Part shown: piece by piece, positions 40,504 through 50,489 of the stretch
Layout: each line of letters opens with the position of its first letter
Position numbering within the stretch: position 1 is the first letter of the stretch
DNA from: Klenkia taihuensis
Lineage (GTDB): Bacteria; Actinomycetota; Actinomycetes; Mycobacteriales; Geodermatophilaceae
Assembly (NCBI RefSeq): GCF_900112525.1
Contig: NZ_FOMD01000001.1
Span: 1,512,712-1,576,711 of the forward strand
Length of the DNA stretch: 64,000 bases
Direction of reading: 5' to 3'
Notes under the pieces: model-generated
The model's database searches: none
The model's input: the letters and a program-made list of their open reading frames with translations, nothing else
Told to the model about the DNA's origin: nothing
Translations under genes and position numbers: made by a program

Positions 40504-41976
40504 CTAGCCGCCGGGGTTCAGGACCTGGTTGCCGATGATGACCGCGGAGATCCCGCCGAACACCACGACGGCCAGCACCATCACGCCGAGCCGGTAGCCG
40601 CGCACCCGGACCGGCCCGGGCAGCGCCGTGCGGTTGAGCCGGATGAGCAGGATCGAGTAGACGAACATCATGAACCCGCCGACCACCGAGCTGATCACCA
40701 GCAGCACCAGCGGCTGGTCGAAGCCCGACAGGAGGACGACGGCGCCGACCACCAGCAGGCCCCAGACCACCGTCGAGTAGATCCGGCTCTCGCTCCACCG
40801 CTGGGACCCGGCCAGGTAGGTGACCTTGACGGTGTCGGCGACCAGCCGCGCGGTGTAGTCGCAGATGCCCAGGGCCGCGGCGTACAGCGACACCGCGCCG
40901 ATCCACCAGAAGAAGGTGCCGAACCAGCTGCCCACGGTGTCGGCGAGCACCTGCCCCTCGACCTGCAGGAAGCTGATGTCGTTGCCGGGGGTGTCCTGGC
41001 CGAACACGGTCGCGTAGGCGATCACCGAGGTGGCCGAGATGGTCAGCCAGGTGAGGAACCAGAAGCTGACCAGCTGCTCGGTGTTGGCGACCCGCCACCA
41101 CCCCTTCCAGCGCCGCAGGTTCTCCTCCGTCGCGGGGAAGAGGAAACCCGTGGAGGGCTTCGCCTGGTCCTCGCCGGTGACGGGGGAGACCAGCCGCGGG
41201 ATGCGGGCACCCATGCCGAAGCCCTTGTCGCGGATCCAGTTGCTCTGCACCAGGTTCTGCCCCCCGCCGCCCCCGGCGAAGGCGAGCGCACCCAGCACCA
41301 GGGCGAGGCCGAGCTGGCTGGGCACCGACCCGAAGTCGGTCACCACCCGACGGGTCTCGGCGACGTCGTCGGCGCCGACCACCGCGACGAAGGCGATGAC
41401 GACGAACGCCAGCACGGCGCCGACCTTGACGAACTCGACCCGCTCGACGGCGGTGTAGACCACCGGCGACAGGGTCAGCACCAGGCCGATGGAGGCCAGC
41501 ATGAGCAGCGCGATGAGGGTGACGCTGCCCCCGCCCACCGCGTAGGTGAGCACGGTCGCCGAACTGGTCGCCCAGCCCGGCCAGAGGTTGGCCAGGATCG
41601 TCAGCAGGCCGAACACCAGGCCCCAGTGCCGCCACAGCCGGGAGAACCCGGTCAGCGCGGTCTCCCCGGTGGCCAGGGTGTAGCGCTCGATCTCCATGTT
41701 GATGAACAGCTGCAGGGTCACCCCGACGAACGCCGCCCACAGGAAGGACAGCCCGACCTCGCTGGCGATGTAGGGGTAGAGCACGAACTCGCCCGAGGCC
41801 AGGCCGATGCCGGCGCCGATGACCCCCGGACCCAGCACCTTGCGCAGCGGGCGCGGCTCGGGCAGGTCCGCGGTCCCCGGCATCGGCAGCGCCCCGCCCG
41901 CGGTGGGGAAGCGCCGCCCCGGTTCCTGCGCGGCGAGCGGGTCGTCGGTGGGCCCGGCCCCGGGCTCGGTGGTCAT
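40504..41976 (-). CDS. NRAMP-related membrane transporter without the DPGN motif
   Basis: This 490-residue protein has about eleven membrane segments and an NRAMP/APC-like layout. The first helix reads GPGVIGAGIGLASGEFVLYP, so the metal-binding DPGN of true NRAMP proteins is missing. In the region of helix 6 the sequence is AFAGGGGGQNLVQSNWIRDK rather than a clear MPH motif. The transported species is uncertain and may not be a transition metal. The N-terminal ~45 residues are Pro/Gly-rich and cytosolic. The ATG at 41976 is the first in frame. Confidence 0.82.
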   Translation of the reverse strand: MTTEPGAGPTDDPLAAQEPGRRFPTAGGALPMPGTADLPEPRPLRKVLGPGVIGAGIGLASGEFVLYPYIASEVGLSFLWAAFVGVTLQLFINMEIERYTLATGETALTGFSRLWRHWGLVFGLLTILANLWPGWATSSATVLTYAVGGGSVTLIALLMLASIGLVLTLSPVVYTAVERVEFVKVGAVLAFVVIAFVAVVGADDVAETRRVVTDFGSVPSQLGLALVLGALAFAGGGGGQNLVQSNWIRDKGFGMGARIPRLVSPVTGEDQAKPSTGFLFPATEENLRRWKGWWRVANTEQLVSFWFLTWLTISATSVIAYATVFGQDTPGNDISFLQVEGQVLADTVGSWFGTFFWWIGAVSLYAAALGICDYTARLVADTVKVTYLAGSQRWSESRIYSTVVWGLLVVGAVVLLSGFDQPLVLLVISSVVGGFMMFVYSILLIRLNRTALPGPVRVRGYRLGVMVLAVVVFGGISAVIIGNQVLNPGG

Positions 41977-42019
41977 GCCACCGATCCTGGGGCCCGCACA
42001 GCGGGCACGCAGCCCGGGC

Positions 42020-42523
42020 TCAGAGGCCGGGCGTCGCCGTCGTGGCCGGGGTGCTGCCGGCCCGGGAGCGCCAGGGCACCGCCCGCACCTCGGCCGCCGA
42101 GGCGGCGCCGACGGCCAGCTCGCGCACGGCCCGGTCGGCGGCCTGGTCGAGCACCCAGACCCACGCCGCGGTCGTCCCGTCCTCCAGCTGCGCGGCCAGC
42201 CGCGCGGCGTCCACGGCCGAGAGCACGGGGAAGGGCAGCTGGTAGGCGGCCAGGGTCGGCACCGGCTCGGCGCCGCGGTCGGCGACCAGGGCCGCCAGCT
42301 GGTCGCGCAGGTCGCGGTGCGCCTCGACGGCGACGGCCACGGGGGTGCGGTCCTCCCCGGCCAGGGCGGCCCCGACGGTGCCGTAGCCCCAGACCGCGAC
42401 GTGCTCGGCGGCCAGCGCGTCCTGCAGCGCGGCGGTCTCGGCGCGCGCCGACCCGGCCTCCGCCGGCGTGGGTGCGGCGGGGCCGGCGGTGCCCGGGGGA
42501 GTGGTGCTCGAAGGGGCGGTCAC
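42020..42523 (-). CDS. DUF4439, ferritin-like domain protein
   Basis: This 167-residue mainly helical protein contains LQDALAAEHVAVWGYGTVGA, AVEAHRDLRDQLAALVADRG and LAAYQLPFPVLSAVDAARLA. Glu and His in AEHVAVWGYG and VEAHRDLRDQ resemble di-metal ligands of the ferritin-like fold. No signal peptide is seen. GTG 42523 overlaps the stop of the lipoprotein gene before it by 4 bases, so the pair is co-translated. Function unknown. Confidence 0.83.
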   Translation of the reverse strand: MTAPSSTTPPGTAGPAAPTPAEAGSARAETAALQDALAAEHVAVWGYGTVGAALAGEDRTPVAVAVEAHRDLRDQLAALVADRGAEPVPTLAAYQLPFPVLSAVDAARLAAQLEDGTTAAWVWVLDQAADRAVRELAVGAASAAEVRAVPWRSRAGSTPATTATPGL

Positions 42524-43035
42524 GCCAGCACCACCAGCTGGCCGCGCAGCCCGGCCGCGATGCTGCCCAGCAGGGCGGCCCGGGCGCCGGTGAAGTCCAG
42601 GCAGGCCGCGGCGTGCGAGTCGGCGGCGGTGGTGAGCCGGGTGCGCAGCTCGGCCCGCGGGTCGGCGACCGGTGCGGCCGGGGCGGGGGAGGCGGTGCCC
42701 GACCCGGAGGTCGTGGTGGGGGAGCCGGTCACCGACGGCGCCGCCTCCTGCAGCCGCCGCAGCTGGTCCCGGCACTGGTCGAGCACCGCCGGGACGGCCG
42801 CGGCGAGGTCCGGGGCGGCGGCCAGGACCGCGTCCACCGCAGCCACCAGCTCCGTCTGCACCGCCACCTGGCCGGCCAGCCGGTCCTCCTGCTGCGGGGT
42901 CACCGCGTCGGCACCGGGCGGCGGGTCGGTGCAGGCGGCCAGCGCCCCGAGCAGCGGGAGCGCCCCGGCCGCGACCAGCAGCGACCGGCGGGGGAACGCC
43001 CCCGCGGCGACCGGTCGGGCGGGGCGGGTGGACAT
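42520..43035 (-). CDS. Lipoprotein with Tat-like signal, partner of the ferritin-like protein
   Basis: This 171-residue protein has the signal FPRRSLLVAAGALPLLGALA with twin Arg16-Arg17 and lipobox LAAC (Cys35). The mature part is helical and Ala-rich, with a Ser/Thr/Pro linker and two Cys residues (DQCRDQ and AAACLDF). I do not recognise a named family. ATG 43035 is preferred; ATG 43044 is in frame. It overlaps the DUF4439 gene (GTGA) and is divergent from rimP, a common actinobacterial arrangement. Confidence 0.78.
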   Translation of the reverse strand: MSTRPARPVAAGAFPRRSLLVAAGALPLLGALAACTDPPPGADAVTPQQEDRLAGQVAVQTELVAAVDAVLAAAPDLAAAVPAVLDQCRDQLRRLQEAAPSVTGSPTTTSGSGTASPAPAAPVADPRAELRTRLTTAADSHAAACLDFTGARAALLGSIAAGLRGQLVVLA

Positions 43036-43103
43036 CGGCCACATCCTGGCAGCTGAGCTGCCGGTGGGCGCGCCCGCCGGGCCGGTGACCCGGCCGCGGG
43101 CGG

Positions 43104-43109
43104 TACCGT
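43104..43109 (+). promoter_or_regulatory. Candidate -10 for the rimP-nusA-infB operon
   Basis: TACCGT in CGGTACCGTGGGC lies about 110 bases before rimP, in the 183-base divergent gap. No convincing -35 at standard distance. Confidence 0.4.
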
Positions 43110-43218
43110 GGGCGTCCGCGTCGCGCACGCCGCGACCGCTCGGCGCCCCCGGCGCCTGCCCGGGTGCGCCGGCCGACCCGCCCGACCATCCCGCTCGACC
43201 CGCCCGAGGAGGCCCCTG

Positions 43219-43857
43219 GTGTCCACGTCCCCCGGCTCCCGCTCCGGACCGGTCGCCGCCGAGCGGCTGACCGCCTGGTTCGCCCCGGTGGTCGGCGACG
43301 CCGGCTACGACCTCGAGGACCTCGACGTCCGGGCGGCGGGCAACCGCGTCGTCGTCCGGGTGGTCGTCGACCGCGACAGCGGGGTCAGCCTGGACGACGT
43401 GGCCGAGGTCAGCCGCGCGCTGTCCGACGTCCTCGACGCCGAGGACGACGACCTGGGCCGGTCGCCCTACGTCCTGGAGGTCAGCAGCCCCGGGGTGGAC
43501 CGCCCGCTGACCCTGCCCCGGCACTGGCGCCGCAACGTCGGCCGCCTGGTCACCGCCACCGTGGGCGGGGAGCAGCTCGTCGGCCGGGTCGTCTCGGTCG
43601 ACGACGACGGCGTGGTGCTGGCGGTGGAGAAGGGCGGGGCCAAGAAGGGCCAGGTCCGCAAGCCCGCCGGCAACCGCACGCTGACCTGGGCCGAGCTCGG
43701 GGAGGGCCGCGTGCAGGTCGAGTTCAACCGCCCGGCCGGCCACCGCGACGCGCACCTGGTCCACGAGGGCCCCGAGGAGGGCCCCGACGACGACACCGAC
43801 GACCTCGACGACGACGGCCTCGACGTCGAGCTCGACGCAGCAGAAGGAGAACAGTGA
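43219..43857 (+). CDS. rimP: Ribosome maturation factor RimP
   Basis: This 212-residue protein is needed for 30S maturation. It contains [60 protein letters not shown], and an Sm-like C-terminal domain. The last ~35 residues are highly acidic (poly-Asp/Glu). GTG 43219 has GAGGAGG at 43206-43212. It overlaps nusA by GTGA. Confidence 0.95.
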   Translation: MSTSPGSRSGPVAAERLTAWFAPVVGDAGYDLEDLDVRAAGNRVVVRVVVDRDSGVSLDDVAEVSRALSDVLDAEDDDLGRSPYVLEVSSPGVDRPLTLPRHWRRNVGRLVTATVGGEQLVGRVVSVDDDGVVLAVEKGGAKKGQVRKPAGNRTLTWAELGEGRVQVEFNRPAGHRDAHLVHEGPEEGPDDDTDDLDDDGLDVELDAAEGEQ

Positions 43858-44978
43858 ACATCGACGTGACCGCCCTCAAGGCGGTCGAGCGCGAGAAGGG
43901 CATCCCGACCGACACCGTGCTGCAGGCGATCGAGACCGCGCTGGTCACCGCCTACCGGCACGCCGACGGCGCCGCCAAGCACGTCCGGGTGCAGATCGAC
44001 CGCAAGAGCGGCGAGGTCGTCGTGCTGGCCCAGGAGCTGGGCGAGGACGGCGAGGTCGTGCACGAGTGGGACGACACCCCCACCGACTTCGGCCGGATCG
44101 CGGCCAGCACCGCCAAGCAGGTCATCGTGCAGCGGTTGCGCGACGCCGAGCACGAGCAGACGTTCGGCGAGTACGCGGGCAAGGAGGGCGACATCGTCGG
44201 CGGTGTCGTGCAGGCCCACGAGCGCCGCAACAACGAGGGCACCGTGCTGGTCGACATCGGCAAGGTGGAGGCCAACCTGCCGGCCACCGAGCAGGTGCCC
44301 GGCGAGGTGTACCCGCACGGCAGCCGGCTGAAGGCCTACGTGGTCTCGGTGGCCCGCACCTACCGCGGCCCGCAGGTCACCGTCTCGCGCAGCCACCCCA
44401 ACCTGGTGCGCAAGCTGTTCGCCCTCGAGGTGCCCGAGATCGCCGACGGCAGCGTCGAGATCGTCGCGGTGGCGCGCGAGGCCGGGCACCGCTCCAAGAT
44501 CGCCGTCCGCACCGCCGTCCCGGGGCTGAACGCCAAGGGCGCCTGCATCGGCCCGATGGGCCAGCGGGTGCGCAACGTGATGGGCGAGCTGCACGGCGAG
44601 AAGATCGACATCGTCGACTGGTCCGAGGACGAGGCGACCTTCGTGGCCAACGCGCTGTCCCCGGCCCGGGTCAGCAGCGCGCGGGTCGTCGACGCCTCCG
44701 CCCGCGCGGTGCGCGTGGTCGTGCCGGACTACCAGCTGTCGCTGGCCATCGGCAAGGAGGGCCAGAACGCTCGCCTCGCCGCCCGGCTGACCGGCTGCCG
44801 CATCGACATCCGCAGCGACGCCCAGCCCGAGACGCCCGACACCGTGTCGCCGGGGGAGGGTCGCGCCCCGCTGCGCTCGGCCCCGCGCCCGGCCGGTACC
44901 CCGGCGGGGCCGCCGCCGCGGGGCGGTGCGCGGCCCGGTGCCCGCCGGCCGGAGCACCGCGGGCCGTCGGCGCGCTAG
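43854..44978 (+). CDS. nusA: Transcription termination/antitermination factor NusA
   Basis: This 374-residue protein has an N-terminal RNAP-binding domain ([20 protein letters not shown]), an S1 domain ([20 protein letters not shown]), and two KH domains ([39 protein letters not shown]). The C-terminal ~50 residues are Pro/Arg/Gly-rich. It lacks the acidic repeats of proteobacterial NusA. GTG 43854 overlaps the rimP stop; Shine-Dalgarno AGAAGGAGA is upstream. Confidence 0.97.
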   Translation: MNIDVTALKAVEREKGIPTDTVLQAIETALVTAYRHADGAAKHVRVQIDRKSGEVVVLAQELGEDGEVVHEWDDTPTDFGRIAASTAKQVIVQRLRDAEHEQTFGEYAGKEGDIVGGVVQAHERRNNEGTVLVDIGKVEANLPATEQVPGEVYPHGSRLKAYVVSVARTYRGPQVTVSRSHPNLVRKLFALEVPEIADGSVEIVAVAREAGHRSKIAVRTAVPGLNAKGACIGPMGQRVRNVMGELHGEKIDIVDWSEDEATFVANALSPARVSSARVVDASARAVRVVVPDYQLSLAIGKEGQNARLAARLTGCRIDIRSDAQPETPDTVSPGEGRAPLRSAPRPAGTPAGPPPRGGARPGARRPEHRGPSAR

Positions 44979-44981
44979 ACT
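44976..44981 (+). promoter_or_regulatory. -10-like element overlapping the nusA stop
   Basis: TAGACT uses the nusA TAG stop as its first three bases and ends 5 bases before the ylxR ATG, so a transcript would start about at the ATG. Confidence 0.4.
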
Positions 44982-44986
44982 GCTCG

Positions 44987-45376
44987 ATGGCCGCCTCGCC
45001 GATCCCGGTCCGCACCTGTGTGGGGTGCCGGCAACGCGCTCCGGTCACCGAACTGCTGCGCGTCGTCGTGCGGGAGTCCCGGCTGGTGCCGGACCCCGCC
45101 CGTCGGCTGCCCGGACGGGGCGCCTCCGTGCACCCCACCCCGGACTGCGTGCGGGCAGCGGTCCGGCGTCGGGCCTTCCCGCGGGCACTGCGCAGCAGCG
45201 CCCCGCTGGGGACCGACCAGCTCGAGGACCACGTCGCCACCCCGTCACCCGACGGCTCCCCGGCGCGGCCCGCACCACCGCAGCACCAGCACCAACCGTC
45301 GGACCGGCACCCGGCCGGTCCGCTCGTCGAGAGCAGGACGACCTCGGATGACCCACCCGTGAAGTCGCACCGATGA
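44987..45376 (+). CDS. ylxR: YlxR-family RNA-binding protein (DUF448)
   Basis: This 129-residue protein has the hallmark VRTCVGCRQRAPVTELLRVV and GRGASVHPTPDCVRAAVRRR; the remaining ~45 residues are Pro/His/Gln-rich and probably disordered. YlxR has been linked to RNase P binding in other species. ATG 44987, 8 bases after the nusA stop, has no Shine-Dalgarno. Its place between nusA and infB is universal. Confidence 0.93.
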   Translation: MAASPIPVRTCVGCRQRAPVTELLRVVVRESRLVPDPARRLPGRGASVHPTPDCVRAAVRRRAFPRALRSSAPLGTDQLEDHVATPSPDGSPARPAPPQHQHQPSDRHPAGPLVESRTTSDDPPVKSHR

Positions 45377-45439
45377 CCATGTACCACTGACGACGAGGTC
45401 GCGCGGGCCAGCCGCCGGCCTCACCCCGTGAGGAGACCA

Positions 45440-48370
45440 GTGCCAGGCAAAGCCCGCGTGCACGAGCTCGCCAAGGAGCTCGGCATCGACAGCAAGGCCG
45501 TGCTCGCCAAGCTCAAGGAGCAGGGCGAGTTCGTGAAGTCCGCATCGTCCACCGTCGAGGCGCCCGTCGCCCGGCGGCTGCGCGAGGCCTACGGGTCCTC
45601 GGGCGCCCCCGCCCCCAGCGCCCCGAAGCCGGCCCCGCGCCCGGCTGCCCCGGCGCCGGCCCCGCAGGCCCCCGCCGCGCAGGCCCCGGCCGCGCCGGCG
45701 GCCAGTGCCCCCGCCGCCCCGAACGCCCCCGCGGCGACCCCGGCACCGGGCCCCCGCCCGGTCGGCCGTCCCGGCGGTTCCGCCCCGCGGCCCGGTCCGC
45801 GCCCGGCTCCGCAGGCGCCGGCCGCCCAGGCCCCGGCCGCCCCGGCCGCCCCGGCTCCGCAGGCCCCCGCTGCGCAGGCGCCCTCCGCGCCGGCCCAGCC
45901 GCGTCCGGGCGCACCCCGCCCGGGTGCCCCGCGCCCGGCCGCCCCCGGCGGCTCGGCTCCCGGCCAGGGCGGTCCGCGCCCCGGCCCCCGTCCGGCCCCG
46001 CGGCCGGGCAACAACCCCTTCTCCAGCGCTCCGCGCCCGGCCGCCCCGCGGCCCGGCGGCGGCGCCCCCGGCGGCGCGCCCGGGCAGGGTGCTCCCGGCC
46101 AGGGCGGTCCCCGTCCCGGCCCGGGCGCCGGCGGTCCCCGTCCCGCGGCGGGCCCCGGCGGCCCGCGTCCGGCGGCCGGCCCCGGCGGTCCCCGCCCGGC
46201 GGCGGGCCCCGGCGGTCCGCGCCCGAACCCGGGCATGATGCCGCAGCGGCCGAGCCCGGGCATGATGCCCGGTCGCGCGGCCGGTCGTCCCGGTGCCCCC
46301 GGTGGCCGTGGCCGCCCGGGTGCCCCCGGTGGCGGCGGCTTCCGTCCCGGTGGCGGCGGCCCCGGTGGCGGCGGCGGTGCCCCCGCGGGCGGTTTCCGCC
46401 CCGGTGGTGGCGGTCGCGGTCGCGGCCGCGGTGGCTCGGGTGCCGGCACCGCCGGTGCCTTCGGGCGTCCCGGCGGTCGCGGTCCGGTCCGCGGGCGCAA
46501 GAGCAAGAAGCAGAGGCGTCAGGAGTTCGACTCCATGGCCGCGCCGTCGATGGGTGGCGTCAGCCTCCCCCGCGGCAACGGCCAGACCGTGCGGCTCCCG
46601 CGCGGTGCGTCGCTGACCGACCTGGCCGAGCGCATCGGCGCCCAGCCGGCCGCGCTGGTGACCGCCCTGTTCCACCTGGGCGAGATGGTCACCGCAACGC
46701 AGTCGGTCAACGACGAGACGCTGCAGCTGCTCGGCGCCGAGATCGACTGGGACATCCAGGTCGTCAGCCCCGAGGACGAGGACCGCGAGCTCCTGGAGAC
46801 CTTCGACCTCACCTTCGGCGACGAGGAGGGCGACGAGGACGACTGGAGCGCCCGCCCGCCGGTGGTCACGGTCATGGGTCACGTCGACCACGGCAAGACC
46901 AAGCTGCTGGACGCCCTGCGCCACACCAACGTGGTGGCCAAGGAGGCCGGTGGCATCACCCAGCACATCGGCGCCTACCAGATCGTCACCGAGCTGGACG
47001 GCGTCGAGCGGCCGATCACCTTCATCGACACCCCGGGCCACGAGTCGTTCACCGCGATGCGTGCCCGTGGCGCGAAGGTCACCGACATCGTGGTGCTGGT
47101 CGTGGCCGCCGACGACGGCGTCATGCCGCAGACGGTGGAGGCGCTCAACCACGCCCAGGCGGCCGAGGTGCCGATCGTGGTCGCGGTGAACAAGATCGAC
47201 AAGGAGGGGGCCAACCCCGCCAAGATCCGCCAGCAGCTCACCGAGTACGGCCTGGTCGCCGAGGAGTACGGCGGCGAGACGATGTTCGTCGACGTCTCGG
47301 CCACCACGCGCCAGGGCCTCGAGGAGCTCGAGGCCGCGGTGCTGCTGACCGCCGACGCCAGCCTCGACCTGCGCGCGAACACCGAGCAGGACCCGCAGGG
47401 TGTGGTCATCGAGGGCAAGCTGGACAAGGGCCGGGGCCCCGTCGCCACGGTGCTGGTCCAGCGCGGCACGCTGCGCCAGGGCGACTCGATCGTGGCCGGC
47501 GACGCCTACGGGCGCGTCCGGTCGCTGCTCGACGAGCACGGCAACAAGCTGAAGGAGGCCCTGCCGGCCCGCCCCGTGCAGGTCGTGGGTCTCACCTCGG
47601 TGCCCCGCGCCGGCGACACCTTCCTCGTCGTCGAGGAGGACCGCACCGCCCGGCAGATCGCCGACCGCCGCCAGGCCCGCATCCGCAACGCGCAGAACGC
47701 GCAGGCGCGCAAGCGGATCAGCCTGGAGGACCTCGACGCCGCCCTGAAGGAGAGCCGCGAGCTCAACCTGATCATCAAGGGCGACAACTCCGGCACCGTG
47801 GAGGCGCTGGAGGAGGCCCTGATGAAGATCGAGGTGAGCGACGACCTGTCGCTGCGGGTCATCCACCGCGGCGTCGGCGGCATCACCAAGAGCGACATCG
47901 ACCTGGCGCTGGCCGACGACGTCATCGTCCTGGGCTTCAACGTCCGGGCCGAGGGGCAGGCCACCGAGCTCGCCAACCGCGAGGGCGTCGACGTGCGCTA
48001 CTACTCGGTGATCTACCAGGCCATCGAGGAGATCGAGGCCGCGCTCAAGGGCATGCTCAAGCCCGAGTTCGAAGAGGTGCAGCTGGGCACGGCGGAGGTC
48101 CGCGAGGTCTTCCGGGTGCCCCGCATCGGCAACGTCGCGGGTTCGCTGGTGCGCAGCGGCACGATCGTGCGCAACAGCAAGGCCCGGCTCATCCGCGACG
48201 GCGCGGTCGTCGCCGACAACCTGTCGGTGGACTCGCTGCGCCGCTTCAAGGACGACGCGACCGAGGTCCGCGAGGGCTACGAGTGCGGTATCGGCCTGGG
48301 GTCGTTCAACGACATCAAGGTCGACGACGTGATCGAGACCTTCGAGCTGCGCGAGAAGCCCCGCACCTGA
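45440..48370 (+). CDS. infB: Translation initiation factor IF-2
   Basis: This 976-residue GTPase places fMet-tRNA on the 30S subunit. The N-terminal helix-rich IF2N motif ([20 protein letters not shown]) is followed by about 300 residues of Ala/Pro/Gly/Arg-rich low complexity, a second IF2N ([20 protein letters not shown]), then the GTPase: [36 protein letters not shown], and domains II-IV. GTG 45440 gives the conserved start with GAGGAG just upstream; GTG 45428 is in frame. Confidence 0.97.
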   Translation: MPGKARVHELAKELGIDSKAVLAKLKEQGEFVKSASSTVEAPVARRLREAYGSSGAPAPSAPKPAPRPAAPAPAPQAPAAQAPAAPAASAPAAPNAPAATPAPGPRPVGRPGGSAPRPGPRPAPQAPAAQAPAAPAAPAPQAPAAQAPSAPAQPRPGAPRPGAPRPAAPGGSAPGQGGPRPGPRPAPRPGNNPFSSAPRPAAPRPGGGAPGGAPGQGAPGQGGPRPGPGAGGPRPAAGPGGPRPAAGPGGPRPAAGPGGPRPNPGMMPQRPSPGMMPGRAAGRPGAPGGRGRPGAPGGGGFRPGGGGPGGGGGAPAGGFRPGGGGRGRGRGGSGAGTAGAFGRPGGRGPVRGRKSKKQRRQEFDSMAAPSMGGVSLPRGNGQTVRLPRGASLTDLAERIGAQPAALVTALFHLGEMVTATQSVNDETLQLLGAEIDWDIQVVSPEDEDRELLETFDLTFGDEEGDEDDWSARPPVVTVMGHVDHGKTKLLDALRHTNVVAKEAGGITQHIGAYQIVTELDGVERPITFIDTPGHESFTAMRARGAKVTDIVVLVVAADDGVMPQTVEALNHAQAAEVPIVVAVNKIDKEGANPAKIRQQLTEYGLVAEEYGGETMFVDVSATTRQGLEELEAAVLLTADASLDLRANTEQDPQGVVIEGKLDKGRGPVATVLVQRGTLRQGDSIVAGDAYGRVRSLLDEHGNKLKEALPARPVQVVGLTSVPRAGDTFLVVEEDRTARQIADRRQARIRNAQNAQARKRISLEDLDAALKESRELNLIIKGDNSGTVEALEEALMKIEVSDDLSLRVIHRGVGGITKSDIDLALADDVIVLGFNVRAEGQATELANREGVDVRYYSVIYQAIEEIEAALKGMLKPEFEEVQLGTAEVREVFRVPRIGNVAGSLVRSGTIVRNSKARLIRDGAVVADNLSVDSLRRFKDDATEVREGYECGIGLGSFNDIKVDDVIETFELREKPRT
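46130..46237 (+). repeat. 27-bp tandem repeat inside infB
   Basis: Four consecutive 27-base units encode GGPRPAAGP three times and then the variant GGPRPNPGM. It is part of the disordered linker of IF-2. Such arrays can change copy number by slippage. Confidence 0.75.
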
Positions 48371-48401
48371 CGCAGGCAGCAGGTCGGCGGATGATGGGCC
48401 G

Positions 48402-48698
48402 GTGTTCACCGGTGCGTTGACCGCCGACCTGCTCCTGGGCGACGTCCACTCCCTCAAGGAGAAGCGTTCGCTCGTGCGGCCCGTCGTGGCCGAGCTGCGG
48501 CGCCGCTACGCGGTGGCCGCGGCCGAGGTCGGCGACACCGACCTGCACCGGCGCGTGCAGGTCGGCGTCGCCACCGTCGCCGGGGATGCCGCCCAGGTGG
48601 GCGAGGTCCTCGACGCCTGCGAGCGGTTGCTCGCCGAGCGGCCGGAGCTGACGCTGCTGTCGGTGCACCGCCAGCTGCTCAGCTCCGACGATTCCTGA
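48402..48698 (+). CDS. DUF503-family protein (YlxP-like)
   Basis: This 98-residue protein contains [40 protein letters not shown] and a C-terminal [18 protein letters not shown]503 members lie between infB and rbfA in many Gram-positives; the fold is known but the function is not established. GTG 48402. Confidence 0.93.
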   Translation: MFTGALTADLLLGDVHSLKEKRSLVRPVVAELRRRYAVAAAEVGDTDLHRRVQVGVATVAGDAAQVGEVLDACERLLAERPELTLLSVHRQLLSSDDS

Positions 48699-48722
48699 CC
48701 CGACGACCCGCAGGGGGACCCG

Positions 48723-49232
48723 ATGGCCGACGCTGCCCGGGCACGACGGCTGGCGGTGCGCATCCGCCAGATCGTCTCCGCCACCATCGAGATGCAGATC
48801 AAGGACCCGCGGCTGGGGATGGTCACCATCACCGACTCGCGGGTGACCAGCGACCTGCGCGAGGCCACGCTCTTCTACACCGTCTACGGCGACGCCGAGG
48901 CCGCTGCCGACTCCGCGGCCGCCCTGGCCAGCGCCACCGGCGTGCTGCGGTCGACCGTCGGCAAGCAGACCGGCATCAAGTTCGTGCCGACGCTGACCTT
49001 CGTCGCCGACGCGGTGCCCGAGACCGCCCGCGAGCTGGACGAGGCCCTCGAGCGCGCCCGGCAGGCCGACGAGGAGCTCGCCCGCGCCCGGGCCGGCGCC
49101 GCCTACGCCGGCGACGCCGACCCTTACCGCAAGCCCGCCGTCGACACCGACGACGAGGACGACGACGGCGACGAGCACGACGACCAGGACGACGACGTGC
49201 TGGCCGAGGACCACCAGGGGAGCGTGCGATGA
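48723..49232 (+). CDS. rbfA: Ribosome-binding factor A
   Basis: This 169-residue KH-like protein binds 30S precursors and helps 16S 5'-end maturation. It contains [40 protein letters not shown] and the [18 protein letters not shown] region. The C-terminal ~45 residues are an acidic Asp-rich tail. Shine-Dalgarno AGGGGG is upstream. The stop overlaps the next ATG. Confidence 0.95.
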   Translation: MADAARARRLAVRIRQIVSATIEMQIKDPRLGMVTITDSRVTSDLREATLFYTVYGDAEAAADSAAALASATGVLRSTVGKQTGIKFVPTLTFVADAVPETARELDEALERARQADEELARARAGAAYAGDADPYRKPAVDTDDEDDDGDEHDDQDDDVLAEDHQGSVR

Positions 49233-49507
49233 CCCAGCAGCCCGGCACCGAGGCGGTCGACCCCGGCGACGGCACCGAGGCCTCCGCGGTCCTCGGCGGC
49301 CGCGTGGAGCCCGCCGACGGCGACCCCACGGCCGGCGGCCGCACGGGCCAGGCCGGGGACGCCGACCCGGGCAGCGACCCGAACGCGGCCTCCATCGCCG
49401 CCGACGAGCCCACCGACGGCGGCCCGGCCATCCCGGTCGCTGGCGGGTCGCCCGGGGAGGAGCCCGACGAGGTCCCGCACGCCGACCCCGGCCCCACCGA
49501 CGACTGA
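49229..49507 (+). CDS. Small acidic disordered hypothetical protein
   Basis: This 92-residue protein is composed mostly of Gly, Asp, Pro, Glu, Ala and Thr with no aromatic residues, no membrane segment and no recognised domain. ATG 49229 overlaps the rbfA stop (ATGA), and nrnA begins 4 bases after its stop, so it lies in the operon. It may be a true small protein or a translated spacer. Confidence 0.5.
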   Translation: MTQQPGTEAVDPGDGTEASAVLGGRVEPADGDPTAGGRTGQAGDADPGSDPNAASIAADEPTDGGPAIPVAGGSPGEEPDEVPHADPGPTDD

Positions 49508-49511
49508 CCCG

Positions 49512-50489
49512 GTGGCACCGCAGGGCGCGCTGGCCGCCGCCGTCGCCGTCCTCACCCGGGCGGCCGACGACGGCGCCGTCGTCGTGCTCTGCGCGCACGT
49601 GCAGCCCGACGCCGACGCCCTCGGCAGCACCCTCGCCCTCGCCGAGGGCCTGCGCCGGCGCGGGGCGCGGGTGACCGCGACCTTCCCCGGCCCGTTCGTG
49701 CTGCCCGAGTCGCTGGCCTGGCTGCCCGGCGCCGACCGGCTGGTGCCGGCCTCGGAGATCCCGGCCGACCCCGACCTGGTGGTGGGCCTGGACGCCGCCG
49801 ACCTGCGCCGGCTCGGCGAGATCGGGCCGGTCCTCACCGCCGCCCCCGCGTCCCTGGTGGTGGACCACCACGCCTCCAACCCCGGCTTCGGCGGCGTGCA
49901 GCTCGTCGACCCCGACGCCGCGGCCACGGTGGCGCTGGTCGCCGACCTGCTCGACGGGCTGCAGGTCGAACTCGACGCCGACCTCGCGACCTGCCTGTAC
50001 GCCGGGCTGGCCGCCGACACCGGGTCCTTCCGGTTCGGCAACACCTCCCCGGCCACCCACGGCCTGGCCGCCCGGCTGCTCGAGCGCGGCATCGACCACG
50101 CCCGGATCAGCCAGCGGCTGTTCGACACCGCCCCCTTCGGCTGGCTCTCGCTGCTGTCCCTGGCCACCGGCCGGGCGCAGCTGGACCCCGCCGGCCACGG
50201 CCTGGTGTGGACCTGGGCCACCACCGCCGAGGCCGCCGCGCACGGCCTGCCCGCCGACCAGCTCGAGGCGCTGGTCGACGTGGTCCGCGCAGCGCAGGAG
50301 GCCGACGTCGCCTGCGTGCTCAAGGGCACCGCCGACGGCGCCTGGAACGTGTCGCTGCGCTCCCGCGGCGCCACCGACGTCTCCGCCGTGGCCATCGCGC
50401 TGGGCGGCGGCGGGCACCGGATGGCCGCCGGCTTCACCTCCCACCTCGACCGCGACGCCACCCTGGCCGCCATCCGCGAGCGGTTGTGA
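49512..50489 (+). CDS. nrnA: DHH-family nanoRNase/pAp phosphatase (NrnA-like)
   Basis: This 325-residue enzyme degrades short oligoribonucleotides and hydrolyses 3'-phosphoadenosine 5'-phosphate. DHH motifs: VVLCAHVQPDADALGSTLAL, VVGLDAADL, LVVDHHASNPGFGG; DHHA1 domain: VAIALGGGGHRMAAGFTSHL. GTG 49512. It stands downstream of rbfA, as in most actinobacteria; its stop overlaps the MATE gene by 4 bases. Confidence 0.94.
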   Translation: MAPQGALAAAVAVLTRAADDGAVVVLCAHVQPDADALGSTLALAEGLRRRGARVTATFPGPFVLPESLAWLPGADRLVPASEIPADPDLVVGLDAADLRRLGEIGPVLTAAPASLVVDHHASNPGFGGVQLVDPDAAATVALVADLLDGLQVELDADLATCLYAGLAADTGSFRFGNTSPATHGLAARLLERGIDHARISQRLFDTAPFGWLSLLSLATGRAQLDPAGHGLVWTWATTAEAAAHGLPADQLEALVDVVRAAQEADVACVLKGTADGAWNVSLRSRGATDVSAVAIALGGGGHRMAAGFTSHLDRDATLAAIRERL

